DNA of 64,000 bases from Epiperipatus broadwayi. Its lineage: Eukaryota > Onychophora > Udeonychophora > Euonychophora > Peripatidae. The position numbers were made by a program, and so were the translations under genes. Positions 25,138 through 41,602 of this stretch are shown here, piece after piece. The notes under the pieces are model-generated. The model had not been told where the DNA came from. It was given only the letters and a program-made list of their open reading frames with translations, and did no database searches. Where the stretch lies: the NCBI GenBank assembly GCA_028023455.1, contig JAQFVV010012968.1, forward strand, positions 281,501 through 345,500, in the 5' to 3' direction. The stretch's first letter is position 1, and the number at the start of each line of letters is the position of its first letter.

Positions 25138-27005
25138 TGAACCAACCTCTTCCAAACATCCAATAAAGACAATACTAACTACTACTTTTATTTATTTAAC
25201 ACTTACAACCTTCAAAACTCTTAACGATATAAAACTACAATTTAAAATTTACTACTTAAACTTACAGGAAATAACAAACACCAAGTATTGACAAATAAAA
25301 TATTAACTTATATTTTATTATATTTTGACCTCCTAAATTTCCCTTCCAGAAAATGGTTGATTTTCAGGTAAAGTGTCAACTGTTATCAATTGCAAACTAT
25401 CAATAACCTTCAACACTGGACTACCAAATATATATTGATCAAATACACACTTTATTTTTATTTTTAAAGTAGAAAGAAAAACCCCTTAGGTGCCAGCTAA
25501 TTACATTAGAATTAGCATGTCTATCTGATCAGCACAATTTGGTACCTGAAAATTCCCTGCTAGCTCAATCAGTTCCAACCATCCACTAATAGACAAAACA
25601 AAAGGTATATCTTAAACGCTGCCTCTTCTAAGCTACTACTATGTTTTTAAAAACTAAAATAATTTTCCTGAACCATTTAAAATAATACTTCAATCCTTTA
25701 AAACTAATAATAACAACATTATACTGAATACTAAACATTTATAGATTTAACTTAGCGAATCTTTTCTGAAATACTATTACTAATGATTAGATTTTTTCCT
25801 CCTACTCTTATTAAGAAAATAAATATTTATACTTACCCGCCCATATCAGAAATAAACATAAATGTTTTAAGAAAATAATTTAAGTATTTTTTATATTATT
25901 TTAAAATAAATTAATCGTTTAATCTTATAATGAGACACACACACTTCTTTTTTTAAACATTAAAATAAGCATTTTAATATATTACTTTAGCAAATAAATT
26001 ATACACGTTACATCATATTTTATTTTATCTTTTTTTTTAAAGTTTAAAAAAATCAAATCACACATACATGCATGCCATTGTTTCAAAAATATTATTTAAT
26101 AGAAGCTGCTTTTACTTATTTTATCATTGTAAATATTAATTTTTTGAAGCTTATAGTTTTTTTTTTTTAAGTTTAATTCAAAAAGTTCAAAGTTCTTTTA
26201 ATAAAGTCTATCTTTATTTTTAAAGGAAATCGGGAATGTTTAGATATCAAAGTCATATACTTTCTTAGGTTTTAAAACATGACAGAAACAGCATAATGGA
26301 ATTATTTCTTAACTCATCGACGACTGGTAAAATGATTTTTCCATAGATCCTGTGACTTGGTATGATTTTCGTGACTGGTTTGGCATTCTCACACTCCACT
26401 GTCCATTTAGTTTATTTCAACATGCTTTCTTTCCGAACTAATAGCAGATCTTAGATGCGTAGAGAACGGTTTTTGGTCAACTGCAAATACGTTGGTTTTA
26501 ACAATGCAACATTTTTTGGAAATATTACTTCAAGAAATATTTTATTAAAATGAGAAAGTCAGACCAAGAATGATAAAATGTTGAGCTATTTATACTGTTT
26601 TAAACAATGGAAAACTTTATTTAGCAGCAGCATTCTTTGCCTCGTGAAATAAAATCAGTTTCTGCATCTACTTTTTATTAAAAATTACATACACACACGC
26701 ACATATATTTATTTATTTTATTATAAGATAAAATGAAATTTTTTTATTATTTATTAAAAATTCAATTAAAGAATATTCAATCATTAATTTATTACAAGAC
26801 TTTTTTCTTCTTTTAAACAAAAAAAATCTTATTATTTTAAACAGCTTATTATTTTAAACAGCGTTTACAGTTTATTTTATTTAATACAAATTCCCCTCCC
26901 CCTTTGCTTTTTAGTTTTTACATTTTATTCTCTTAATATTAAATTTTTATATTTTTAAAACATGAGATTCATACAATTAATTTAATATCAATGTACTTCG
27001 ATACA
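25138..27005 (-). repeat. LTR of the 25-30 kb element (3' LTR in element orientation)
   Basis: It matches 28181-30050 along its full length with scattered substitutions and small indels, visibly more diverged than the LTR pair of the neighbouring element. That implies an older insertion. No coding similarity. Confidence 0.82.
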
Positions 27006-27024
27006 TTATCTTCATCCCTCCTCT
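27006..27024 (-). promoter_or_regulatory. Polypurine tract of the 25-30 kb element
   Basis: The minus strand reads AGAGGAGGGATGAAGATAA directly before the LTR start TGTATCG. An 18-of-19 purine run in this position primes plus-strand synthesis in LTR elements. Confidence 0.65.
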
Positions 27025-27599
27025 GAAACTAAAATATCATTCTGAGCATTTTAGTTTTCCCAAAATTTAAATCTATAAATAATCTAATTTTATTTACTTA
27101 ACATTTGTTTAACTGTATACGTGTATTCTTATTTATTCACTATCATTTTCATCCCAGTATAATTTTATTCTATAACCGATCAGGTGGCTTTTTCTTTCTA
27201 TCCAATCTATCTAGAATTATTTTAACCAAACCCACACACAAGAAAAAACATTTTAAGTTTCCAAATGTATATACAGTCAACCTCTACCATCTTAGTTCTA
27301 ATTCTATGCCTCATTTTCATCTATCTTCCTCATTCAGAGTGCATGTTATTATTTTTTTTTATCTTTAAAAAACCCATGTTTCTATTTTCTAACGTCCACG
27401 AAAAAAAACTTTTTATCATACACCAAAGCTAACCTGTTCGGGAAAAAAAATATAAGTACTACCAATACCTTTTTTACACTTCTTTACAGCAAATATCCCC
27501 CATTAATATATAACAATGGTCAACTTTGACCCTCCATCTAAACAATTAACTACAATTCAAGTTGTCTATTCTATTTAAACAACTAATTTCCAGTCACGT

Positions 27600-28170
27600 C
27601 AATTGCCAAATGAATTCCCAACTATATTTTATAGTAATCTTATCATTTGCTATGACTATTTTTGACTCCTTTAAATCCCTACGTCAACATCCAATTATCC
27701 TTTACAATGGTCCCACATTAATGTGCTAAATGACCATTCAACTACAGTCCTATCACTTAAACCACTAATCTCAGGACACATTACTGTGCCTATTAAATAT
27801 CCAACTATCTACGTTAATGTGCCGAATGCCCCTCCTAAACTACAACTATCAGTTCTTCCACTTAAAGCAACAACTTTTGGGCCATGTTACTGTGTCTATT
27901 AAACATCAAACTAACTACGTTAATGTGCCATATGCTTCTCCAAACTACAACTTCTATTACTTTCTCCACTTAAAACAATAACTTTCCAGCCATGTTACTG
28001 CACCTAATAAATGTCCAATTATCTATGTTAATGTGCCATCTGCCCCTTTAAACTCAACTTCCGTCAGTTCTTCCACTCGAAATGTCTAATTCTCGGGCCA
28101 CATTGACACGCTACATAAACCAGTTTTGTGCCATGTCAATGTACCAAATGAACAGTTTCATGCCACATTG
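27600..28170. repeat. Tandem repeat core, ~107-bp units
   Basis: About four to five diverged units share CCATGTTACTGTGCCTATTA, then TATCTACGTTAATGTGCC, then CTACAACT..CAGTTCTTCCACTTAAA. The GTTAATGTGCC box recurs at about 27813, 27919 and 28027. The array fills most of the internal region of the LTR element. I see no reading frame through it. Confidence 0.8.
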
Positions 28171-28180
28171 ATGTGCCAAA

Positions 28181-33478
<5,298 letters not shown>

Positions 33479-33495
33479 ACTCCCCACCCCTTCAG
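33479..33495 (-). promoter_or_regulatory. Polypurine tract of the 30-40 kb element
   Basis: The minus strand reads CTGAAGGGGTGGGGAGT immediately before the LTR start TGTGCCATTAC. Position and purine content fit the plus-strand primer of an LTR retroelement. Confidence 0.75.
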
Positions 33496-33651
33496 ATAAA
33501 ATCATCAGCACTTTTGTTTTAACTATATCCAAAAAAAAATCCTAACTAATAAAATACACTAATAATAATAAACACACTAATAATTAAAAAATAAATAAAT
33601 TTCTAACTACTGGTAAATATCATATTTTTCATTAGAAAACCTAAAAGTAAT

Positions 33652-35346
33652 TTATTTGGAGATATTTTCCTTTGTACAAAGCATATTGTAGTCTGCATAA
33701 AATTGCACACATACATCCAGTCCATTTTTAATATTTCCATTTTTCATCTTGACTGGGTATTTATAAAACATATCTGGAGGATTTATTTTATATAACCTCC
33801 TATTACAAACTCCATTTAGAAATATGGACTCTTGGTACCATACGTAATATGCCTTCAAATTTTTCAGAGAGATTGACTCTCTATACCATCCATACTTTAT
33901 TTTTAAACTTTCCAGAAAGATTGACTCCCTGTACCATATATAAGGCACTTTGAAGTTTTCCAGAGAGATTGACTTTCTATACCAGATATCATTCATCCTT
34001 AAATCTTCCAGAGAGGTTACTTCTCTGTGCCATGTATAATTTATTTTTAAACTCTCTAAAAAGGTTGACTCTTTGTACCAAATATAAGGCACACTTAAAT
34101 TTAACAGAGCATTTAAATTTTTCAGAGAGATTGATTCTCTGTCTGATACACACTGGACCTTTACATTTTTCAGAGAGATTGCCTCTCTGTACCAGATATA
34201 ACTTATTTTTGACTTTTCCAGAGCAGTTGAATTTTTCAGAGAGATTTGGACATTTACATTTTTCAGAGAGATTGCCTCTCTATACCATATATAAGGTATC
34301 TCCAATCTATTTAAGAAGACAGATTTTTGAAACCACACATGCTGGTTAGTTACTTGATTGAGAACTACAGACTGTTGAAAGTTTTGCTCTCTTTCTAAAA
34401 TAACTGGTTTCATCTCCCTTATTGCCTCTCTTAAATCAATCATCTTATCAGATGCATGAAGTTTTTCCTCCAACTCTCTTTTCCTTCTTTTCACTTCATG
34501 ATCTATCCCAATCTTCTCTTTGGTCATCATCTCATTTACTTTCTTTACTGGGAGATTTGGTATTATGGCTACTATTGGCCTTTCTACTTCTTGGAGCCTA
34601 TTCTCTATCAGTGTATCTAACTTTACATTATTTTCTTTATTATCAGTGGTCGGACTATCCAGATTATCTTTTAAAACTGGTAAGCTCTGACTACCTTTCC
34701 GTTTTACAATTCTAACATATTCACCCATCTCTCCTGCTCTATCTTCTAAAGAGGTTTCAGCATTATCTTCTAATCTTTGACTACCTTCTATTATACTTTC
34801 TGCACTCTTTTTGCTATCCTCTCTTAGACTTTCTATCCATCTTTTCACAGAATGACAAATCTTTTGTTCCAGACTTTCCTTATTTCTTTTGGAATTTTTA
34901 TAATCTTCTTGTATGTTTTGATACATACAATCTTTCATCAGTCTGGTCAATTTTATACCTGATAGTGCTTCCTTCTTTATTCGAATCTGAAACTCTTCAG
35001 TACTTGTTACTATCCCCTTTACTTTTACAGTAACTTCTAATCCCATTACAACCTCTCCATCCTCTTCTTTATAAAGATTATCAACTCCAGGAATTGAGGC
35101 ACTTTTCCCATGTTTCTCTATTTTATTTCCCAAAGCTATAGGAATTTTACTGTTGTTTTCAACAGAGCTATTGACATTTTCTTTTAATTCATCTTCACTT
35201 CTCTTATCCTCTTCTTTTAAACTTTCTACACTTTCTATGCCTTTTTCATCATCTCTTAAACTTTCTCTCCAGATTCTATTATCTTCTAGCATACTTTTAA
35301 GCTTCTGCATTATCCTTTCCATCATTTCCATTTCACTTTTATTCAT
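33652..35346 (-). CDS. Uncharacterised 564-aa protein with 16-residue WYRESISL repeats
   Basis: The only substantial intact ORF in the element, with no recognised family. Residues 1-330 are highly charged and probably helical. Residues 22-60 (IWRESLRDDEKGIES...) and 167-205 (RWIESLREDSKKSAES...) look like two copies of one module, each followed by a basic S-x-S-x-P stretch (near 81 and 219). Residues 102-142 (LEVTVKVKG ... FQIRIKK ... LTRLMKDCMYQ) faintly resemble a SUMO-type beta-grasp pattern, which is tentative. Residues about 333-513 are some eleven 16-residue repeats with consensus PYIWYRESISLKNLKV. A 50-residue cysteine-containing tail ends the protein (DMFYKYPVKMKNG ... DVCVQFYADYN). 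There is no signal peptide, membrane segment, zinc knuckle, protease, RT or integrase motif. It could be a diverged Gag, a capsid helper, or a captured host gene. The ATG used is the first in the open frame. Confidence 0.65.
   Translation of the reverse strand: MNKSEMEMMERIMQKLKSMLEDNRIWRESLRDDEKGIESVESLKEEDKRSEDELKENVNSSVENNSKIPIALGNKIEKHGKSASIPGVDNLYKEEDGEVVMGLEVTVKVKGIVTSTEEFQIRIKKEALSGIKLTRLMKDCMYQNIQEDYKNSKRNKESLEQKICHSVKRWIESLREDSKKSAESIIEGSQRLEDNAETSLEDRAGEMGEYVRIVKRKGSQSLPVLKDNLDSPTTDNKENNVKLDTLIENRLQEVERPIVAIIPNLPVKKVNEMMTKEKIGIDHEVKRRKRELEEKLHASDKMIDLREAIREMKPVILEREQNFQQSVVLNQVTNQHVWFQKSVFLNRLEIPYIWYREAISLKNVNVQISLKNSTALEKSKISYIWYREAISLKNVKVQCVSDRESISLKNLNALLNLSVPYIWYKESTFLESLKINYTWHREVTSLEDLRMNDIWYRKSISLENFKVPYIWYRESIFLESLKIKYGWYRESISLKNLKAYYVWYQESIFLNGVCNRRLYKINPPDMFYKYPVKMKNGNIKNGLDVCVQFYADYNMLCTKENISK
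33808..34350 (-). repeat. 48-bp coding tandem repeats within the 564-aa ORF
   Basis: About eleven 48-bp units encode the 16-residue PYIWYRESISLKNLKV repeat. The units differ in sequence, yet W-Y-[RK]-[EK]-x-x-x-L is kept in most of them and the frame is never lost. One unit (about residues 367-383) and one near 399 have degenerated first halves. Confidence 0.85.
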
Positions 35347-35817
35347 TCTATTAAATTTTAATATTTTTCAATATATATCCCATCTGTACTTTCTCTGACC
35401 ATCAAAACCCACACATCCTTTCATTGTCTGACACCTATCTCTTTGACTAACTGACTGATTTGCTTTTCACCTTATCATGCATTACAAATACAAAAAAAAA
35501 TTTTTAATATCCTTATTTGATGAACTACACAACAATAATCTATATAGTGCATGTCTGTCTGTAATAGCCCAAATTATACATTCATCCATTCTCCCAGAAA
35601 TCTGACAGATATTGACAGTCCACAGAATGACTAGCAGTTCACAATCTTGAGATAAATAAAATAATTCAGTCACAGCACTATAATCACACAATGCATCACG
35701 AGCACTCAGAAGATCATCCCAATTCGATCACTATTAACTACCACAACCCTTGATTGAATGATGCAAACTCTGTTGCAATAAAAGATGTATTTTAAGTCTT
35801 AGGGGCTAAAATAGATA
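35347..35817. other. 5' leader of the LTR element, distal part
   Basis: Internal noncoding sequence between the ORF start and the tandem leader repeats. I recognise no domain or RNA motif in it. A minus ORF of 69 codons at 35482-35691 has no supporting features. Confidence 0.45.
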
Positions 35818-36110
35818 AACTATGCCTTGCTCTCTCTCTTGGAGTCTTATGTGGCAAGTATCAAGGAATGCCCTGCTTATTAAGGACTACAGAAAACTAA
35901 GCCTTGCTCTCTGTCTTGGAGACTTATAGGCTGACATCATGGCAGAACTACTGTTAACTGCTTCATGATAAAATAAGACTAACATATAAACTTGATTGGA
36001 AAACTATGCCATGCTCTCTCTCTTGGAGACTTATAGGCTGGTATCATGGCAGGTCTGCTGTTAACTGCTTCATGATAACATAAAGATAACTTATAAATTG
36101 GGTTGGAGCA
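35818..36110. repeat. Tandem leader repeats, ~107-bp units
   Basis: Three copies share ACTATGCCTTGCTCTCTCTC, TTGGAGACTTATAGGCTG and ATCATGGCAG..CTGTTAACTGCTTCATGATAA. They begin near 35818 (shortened), 35895 and 36002. They lie between the primer-binding site and the ORF, where an LTR element normally keeps its packaging signal. A packaging role is inference. Confidence 0.8.
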
Positions 36111-36668
36111 GTGAATGGGTTTGATCATTCATAAGTTACACGAAATACATAGCATTCTCAAGGCAATGACAAAACTCTCCACTCATCATCAAAACTGCAA
36201 TCTAACCAACCAAACTCCAACGATCAACCATCCAATCAAACCTCTAAAATCATAGACTTTTTTACAAAATGAACTCCCCAAACACACATGAGACTACTAT
36301 TCCATAATTCATCACTATTACTATGCCTATCCTATCTGGCAATAAATCATTTTAATGTTCCACAAAAAAAATTCTATTATTTATTTCACCTTTGTCTTAA
36401 GTTGTGATATTCATCTCTATTTTCAAAATTGATAAAACAAAACAAGCTGTTTTATGGCTGTACCCATTTTATCATCATCAATGAATAATTAAATCATATT
36501 AAACATCATCATCTAAAATAAGACTGTTTGGCCAAGAAAATTTTGTAAGACAAAAAAAAAAAATTTTACTGAAAAAAAAATTTTACTAAAAAAAAATTTC
36601 TCTATTTTTAACCACACATCTCCTATCATTCTATAGACTCTCTTTTTCAGGTATATGGTAAAATATCA
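36111..36668. other. 5' leader of the LTR element, proximal part
   Basis: Noncoding internal sequence with A-rich runs (36545-36600) between the tandem repeats and the primer-binding site. No ORF or recognisable fold. Confidence 0.45.
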
Positions 36669-36687
36669 GGCCCCAGTTGGGTGTCCA
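36669..36687 (-). promoter_or_regulatory. Primer-binding site, tRNA-Lys type
   Basis: On the minus strand, one base after the LTR end (GTTACA), the sequence is TGGACACCCAACTGGGGC. The classic site complementary to the 3' end of tRNA-Lys(CUU) is TGGCGCCCAACGTGGGGC. The two agree except at three positions and one missing base. This fixes both the element orientation and the LTR boundary. Confidence 0.72.
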
Positions 36688-36688
36688 T

Positions 36689-39600
36689 TGTAACAAAATT
36701 AAAGGTCGTCACAAATAGATATTACAATAACCGAGTTCATATGTAATCCATATTAAAGAATCATAACATTTAAACATTATAAGTTAGATTTCTCAAATAT
36801 TCCACTATCAATAATTATAAGCAAATTATCAATAACAAGTATTATAACTCAGGTATATGAAATCACGTGAGGTGAGTACACTAGTAATTCAATAAAATAT
36901 AACTCAGGTATACAGACAGTAGATCTTATCCACTTTCATTTCTTGGTTTGATGTTAAGTGCATGTTTAAACAAATACTAAGTGAATATGGTCTAGCAGGG
37001 TGCCACTAGATTATCTGAATCTAGACACAGTTATATCTAATAACCTTTTCACATGTACCGGGTTTGAATCCCTTCTTGGTACTTTATTTCTAATAAAATG
37101 GGAGATTTTGCTTTTTGAGCCATATCACTATACGCACTAATATTTAGGTAAAAGTAAAACATCTATAAACCAAAGTGGAGTATATTAGACATAAATCATT
37201 TCTCAGATCTTAGCATAACAAATGTGTTTCAATATTTTTATAAGTTTACTAGCTCAGATTATATATAACTAATTTAGGATGGCAATTCACTCATCCTTGC
37301 ATGAAATAGATGACGGGATGTGGTTATAATAATACTAAGAAATCACTAAATATTATGAAATTAATATTTATTTATGGCCTTTAAACAGTTAAACAGCTCA
37401 TTAATTAAAACGTTGATGACGATGATGATGATGATAATAATAACGATAATGACAAGGGTTTCAACTACAGCTCTAGGACTAAGCCTAAACATAAAACTAA
37501 TTTTTATAAAGAAATTCATAATTATTGCTTAATTTTAGCATATTTACTCATATCTTAAACAACTAATATTCAACCATTGATGATGATGAATGATCACACT
37601 TAACAAAGACTACACTTAATGAAATATATACACCTCGTTTAATAAAACAAACTAATATTTATTACTGCATTTCTAACATATACATAAAAATTTCTAGATA
37701 AACATGAAAATTGACATGAATAATAATAATAATAATAATTGATTATATAACAATCCTCAGATTAATTTCAAGTTCTTCCCCCTTTCCCTTCAAATGTATT
37801 TTGTATTAAGTTGGATGTCACATTGACCATGATTTTCACTCCATGAGAAAAGTATTTCAAGAAAAAAAAATATTATCTGCTCATTAGCACACATACTTTA
37901 TAAATCTAACATGTAAGTAGAATGTTAAAAACAATGTTAATAGAATTGAAAGAGCAAGTTTTAGAAACAAATTTTAAATTATTTTCTCCCCCTCTCTTCT
38001 ACCTCTGAAATGCTATACTTAACTTGAAACAAAATAATCTAATATTCTAATACTACTTGTTACTTCACATTCACTCGCAATTATACACATATAAAAATAT
38101 TATTATGTATGTGCGTGTTTTATCCCATAATAACAAAATATCATTTAAAACCAAAATAATAATAATAATATATTAGTTAAAACTAAAATCATAATACCAT
38201 AAAAAAAATTGTTTTACACATTAATATTTTTCATAACTGTAAAATTAATAAACAAATAATTTTGATACATTCAAGATCATTTATGAAGCTCAAAGTTATT
38301 ATTAGTAAGACATTCTTGTTTTTAATCGATCTGAATAGTCTTTAAAAGTTCTTTAAATAAAATATACCACTTTATTGCTAAAATGTTTATTAAGACTCTG
38401 ATATCATAAAGAAAATAGATATAAAAAGTCATATTACCGATCTTTTGTTTGTGGCGAATTTCCAAGGGTTCAAACTTGTCTTGTATAATGTCTATATTTC
38501 TGCAGCTACCATTTCCGTTTTACATGGGAACAATCTCTTTCTTGAGGTGTATAACTATTTGATGATGATGACTCTATTGAGGTTATTTGCTTTAGTGGAC
38601 AATTTGGAAATCATTATATTAATTTTTCTTCTCTTCCTGTCAAGCATGATTCTTTTAGTGGATGAAATACAGCAGTTGTTTTCACATTTATAAATTTTCT
38701 TGAGTTTAAAATCAGTTGTTGGAACAATTAATTGGACTTGATGATTAATATTTATCAGTAGATTAATTCATCTTTCATCGAATGCAGGTGAATGCTTTCT
38801 TCCTTCTATTAAGAACATCTTATTTCTCTGGTCAGTTGAAAGGTGTAGAATATTATTTTAGACAAAACATCTTTTCTTTCCTATATGATGTGCAGCTTCT
38901 CCAGATGGTCCGGCAAAAAATGGGACATACATATAATTTTTCTAGCCAGTCATTTCTTATATTTTCAACATTCAATTTAATAGTCTAATAATCTGAATCA
39001 TAATTACAATAATAATTCTTCAACTGATTTTTCCAGACAGCTTTTTATATCCAATTTTTAGCTAACTTAACCAATCAGAGATAGTGTCACTTGCTATTTT
39101 TGGACAAATTCATTTTAATTAGATCTCTAATTTATTTTCAACTAAATTATTTTTCAACTGAAAAGTTTAATCCTTTTTCCAGACACTTTTGTTTTAAAAA
39201 AAAAATAGACTTAATCCTTTTTTTCTTTTTTTTTTTTTTTTTACACCTAGGTAACATTTCAAATTTTGAGCTTCCTTCTTTAGATCTTAAGATAAGACAA
39301 TTTCAAAATTAGAGTTCCCACCCAACTTAAGCTCCCAAAGTGACAAACAATCATTTACAAAAACAAAATTGCTACAAAAATAGATATCTGATTCAACAGA
39401 TTTCCTCTTTTAACATAAAATTGTACAAAAAAAATAATTTGACAGATTTAATCCTTCCTTTTCTTTCAATATTTAATAAATGTAAATTTCTGTATGTAAT
39501 GTACACACATACTTCATTATTTCAAATCATTCATAAACTAACATTAAATAATATAATTGCTAGCTTAGTAATTATAACCCTATTATTTAAATTGAATCTG

Positions 39601-40037
39601 TAACTTTTAAATCCCAATTACAATTATAGAAAAGTAAAATAGAAGTATAGAATAAGATATTAGAATTGATCAAGCATAGGTTAGTTTTAAAGAAAGTCAA
39701 AGTGTTTAATATTTGAAATATAAAGCAATTAAATAACTTACACATACACTGCTTATACGTATACGTTATAACTTTGCTTTTTAACAGAAAATTTATATAT
39801 TAAATGTGTGTGCTGCTCTTTTTGAGATTTATTAACATACAAACAAGTAAAGCATATAATTGCTGACCCACTCTCTTTCTATCTAAAGCTTTAGAACTGG
39901 ACTTTGTAGGGTTTGAACTTGGATGCCCTACAGCTTCTTTTATGGTTATATAAAAATGTGATGATGATTTTTGGTTTTACATTTTCTTACATGCACATTA
40001 CTATAAATTTAGCTAATGACTAAATTGTAATGGCACA
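36689..40037 (-). repeat. 5' LTR of the 30-40 kb element
   Basis: Partner of 30157-33478, nearly identical except for the U5-end block at about 36706-36800. Small differences include AAT unit numbers and T-run lengths (for example near 39230). The right end is TGGCACA followed by a TA tract. Confidence 0.9.
36986..37080 (+). other. tRNA-like segment inside LTR, second copy
   Basis: The same block as at 30441-30537, with only point differences (GGTGCC for GGCGCC). It is present because the LTRs are duplicates, not as independent support. Confidence 0.35.
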
Positions 40038-40056
40038 ATATATATATATATATATA

Positions 40057-40439
40057 GTAAAAAATCATTTGAACATTTAATTTATTTAATAATTTGCTTT
40101 AAAATCTTGCCATTTCTATTATTTATTATGTAGAAGAATTGAATGTAAAGACTTGTCTATAGAATAACTTTCTACAAAATATTTTTTTGATCCTCATGGA
40201 TTTGTAGTTAAGTACCATAACAAGAATAAATTATTTTATCAATAGACTATACTTGTTATTTTATGCTGACATCTACTAAGTATTTACTTTCTAACAAATA
40301 AAGGGTTTTTATAATTATCTTACTTATATTTGGTTTGAGTTTTATTAGTTTTATTTTTTATTCTCCCATTTCTAACATCTATGTCAAGAAATAATGATAT
40401 AGGATTATATTGCAATAATTGATAATAAACATACTGTAT
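40057..40439. other. AT-rich gene-free stretch
   Basis: Unique-looking sequence right of the TA tract that flanks the LTR element. No gene is recognised. Confidence 0.5.
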
Positions 40440-41140
40440 AATGGGGGGAAAGTTATCACAAACTATTACTGTTTAGCATTGATCCAATATGTGGTGTGTG
40501 TTCTCAAGAAGATGAAACCATAGATCATATTATACACCGGTACCCAAGACTTAAAACACCGAAAGATATAATCATCATCAACTTCAACATAAGATCTGAC
40601 GTGATTTTCTCACTTGAAAATGCCAATCATAATGGAACTTTTGCAATAATAAGGCTCTCTACCTTTGTCCTTTATGCCATATGGATAGTGAGATGCAAAA
40701 CTCTCATGGAATTACCCCCACCACAAATCATATACTGTTTTATCAAACACTCAAAAAAAAATCAAGAAACTTGACCAGCTCTTTGCCTCCAGTAAAGTCT
40801 TTGATGACACCTGGTCTTTAACTGCTCTATCCTTTTTCTGATTGTCAACTCCCACCTACCTAGCACTTTAGATTAGGCAATTTTAAAAGAAAATATTCAC
40901 GTTTATATTAAAAATACTAATACCATTAAACAAGTTCTTAGTTTCTCATATTCTACACAAAATTTTTCATTATACCCAACCACATAAGTGTATAACAATT
41001 GTGTTCTCATAACTTAATCTAGCCAGATGGCAAACATAACATTAATATAATCATGTTATTGTACAATTTATTTATTTATTTTTCTTTTTCAGGATGTAAT
41101 CACTATTTATTGTTAATAAATTTTTTTGTTGAAATGAACT
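40440..41140 (+). mobile_element. LINE 3' fragment, same family as 7885-9240
   Basis: It encodes GVCSQEDETIDHIIHRYP (a zinc-knuckle-like block with the last cysteine replaced by tyrosine) and FAIIRLSTFVLYAIWIVRCK. The latter aligns with FAEIRLATYIKFAIWLTRCK in the 8.7-kb copy. The frame runs open from 40496 to 40774. Beyond it is an A/T-rich 3' UTR, with AATAAATTTTTTTGTTGAAATG near 41120-41140 as a probable tail. The upstream RT is absent through truncation. Confidence 0.65.
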
Positions 41141-41331
41141 ATTACTGTTCGTAGTGTTGAAAATTTTATGAATTAATAGGGATAAATGTTATCATCAATT
41201 AGGAAGTAATCTTTTTAGAGGTTGAAACTGATAAATAAGAGCACAGTGATAATTATTTATAATAAGGATTAAGTAGATTTAAAGTACTAAACATCAGATG
41301 ATCACCGTTTGTTAACCTTACTCTTTAACTG

Positions 41332-41602
41332 TTATTAAAATAGGAAAAACTCTCCATCCAGTAGTGCCACTCAGTGCAAGCCAGATTAAACAATGGATGC
41401 CAGAAGACGTGCATAAAATCCCTATCTAGTGACTACTCTTTCAAGCTTCTCACTGACAAAGGTCACAAGCCAGATACTAGTCTATGAATATTGAATGAGT
41501 AGGCAGTAGGTAGAGATTTTATGCAGAGGGCTTCTGGCATCAATTGATTGCTCTGGCGTGCACTGAGTGGCACTACTGTATGGAGAGTTTTGCCTGTTTT
41601 AA
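41332..41602. repeat. Foldback repeat, ~105-bp arms
   Basis: The left arm (41332-41440) and the reverse complement of the right arm (41493-41602) share AAAACTCTCCATCCAGTAGT, GCCACTCAGTGCA and GATGCCAGAAG, with scattered mismatches. The centre includes CTTCTCACTGACAAAGGTC, which resembles the CTGAWGA-type motif at the centre of other foldbacks here. I see no clear target duplication. It could be a MITE or a head-to-head retroelement end pair. Confidence 0.75.

Noticed and set aside
27105-27368. 87-codon ORF inside the core of the 25-30 kb LTR element
   Set aside because: Low-complexity composition and no similarity to Gag or any domain. Expected by chance at this length.
33969-34715. Plus-strand ORFs of 126 and 97 codons
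   Set aside because: Antisense to the repeat-bearing 564-codon ORF. The apparent repeats in the first one merely mirror the 48-bp coding repeats.
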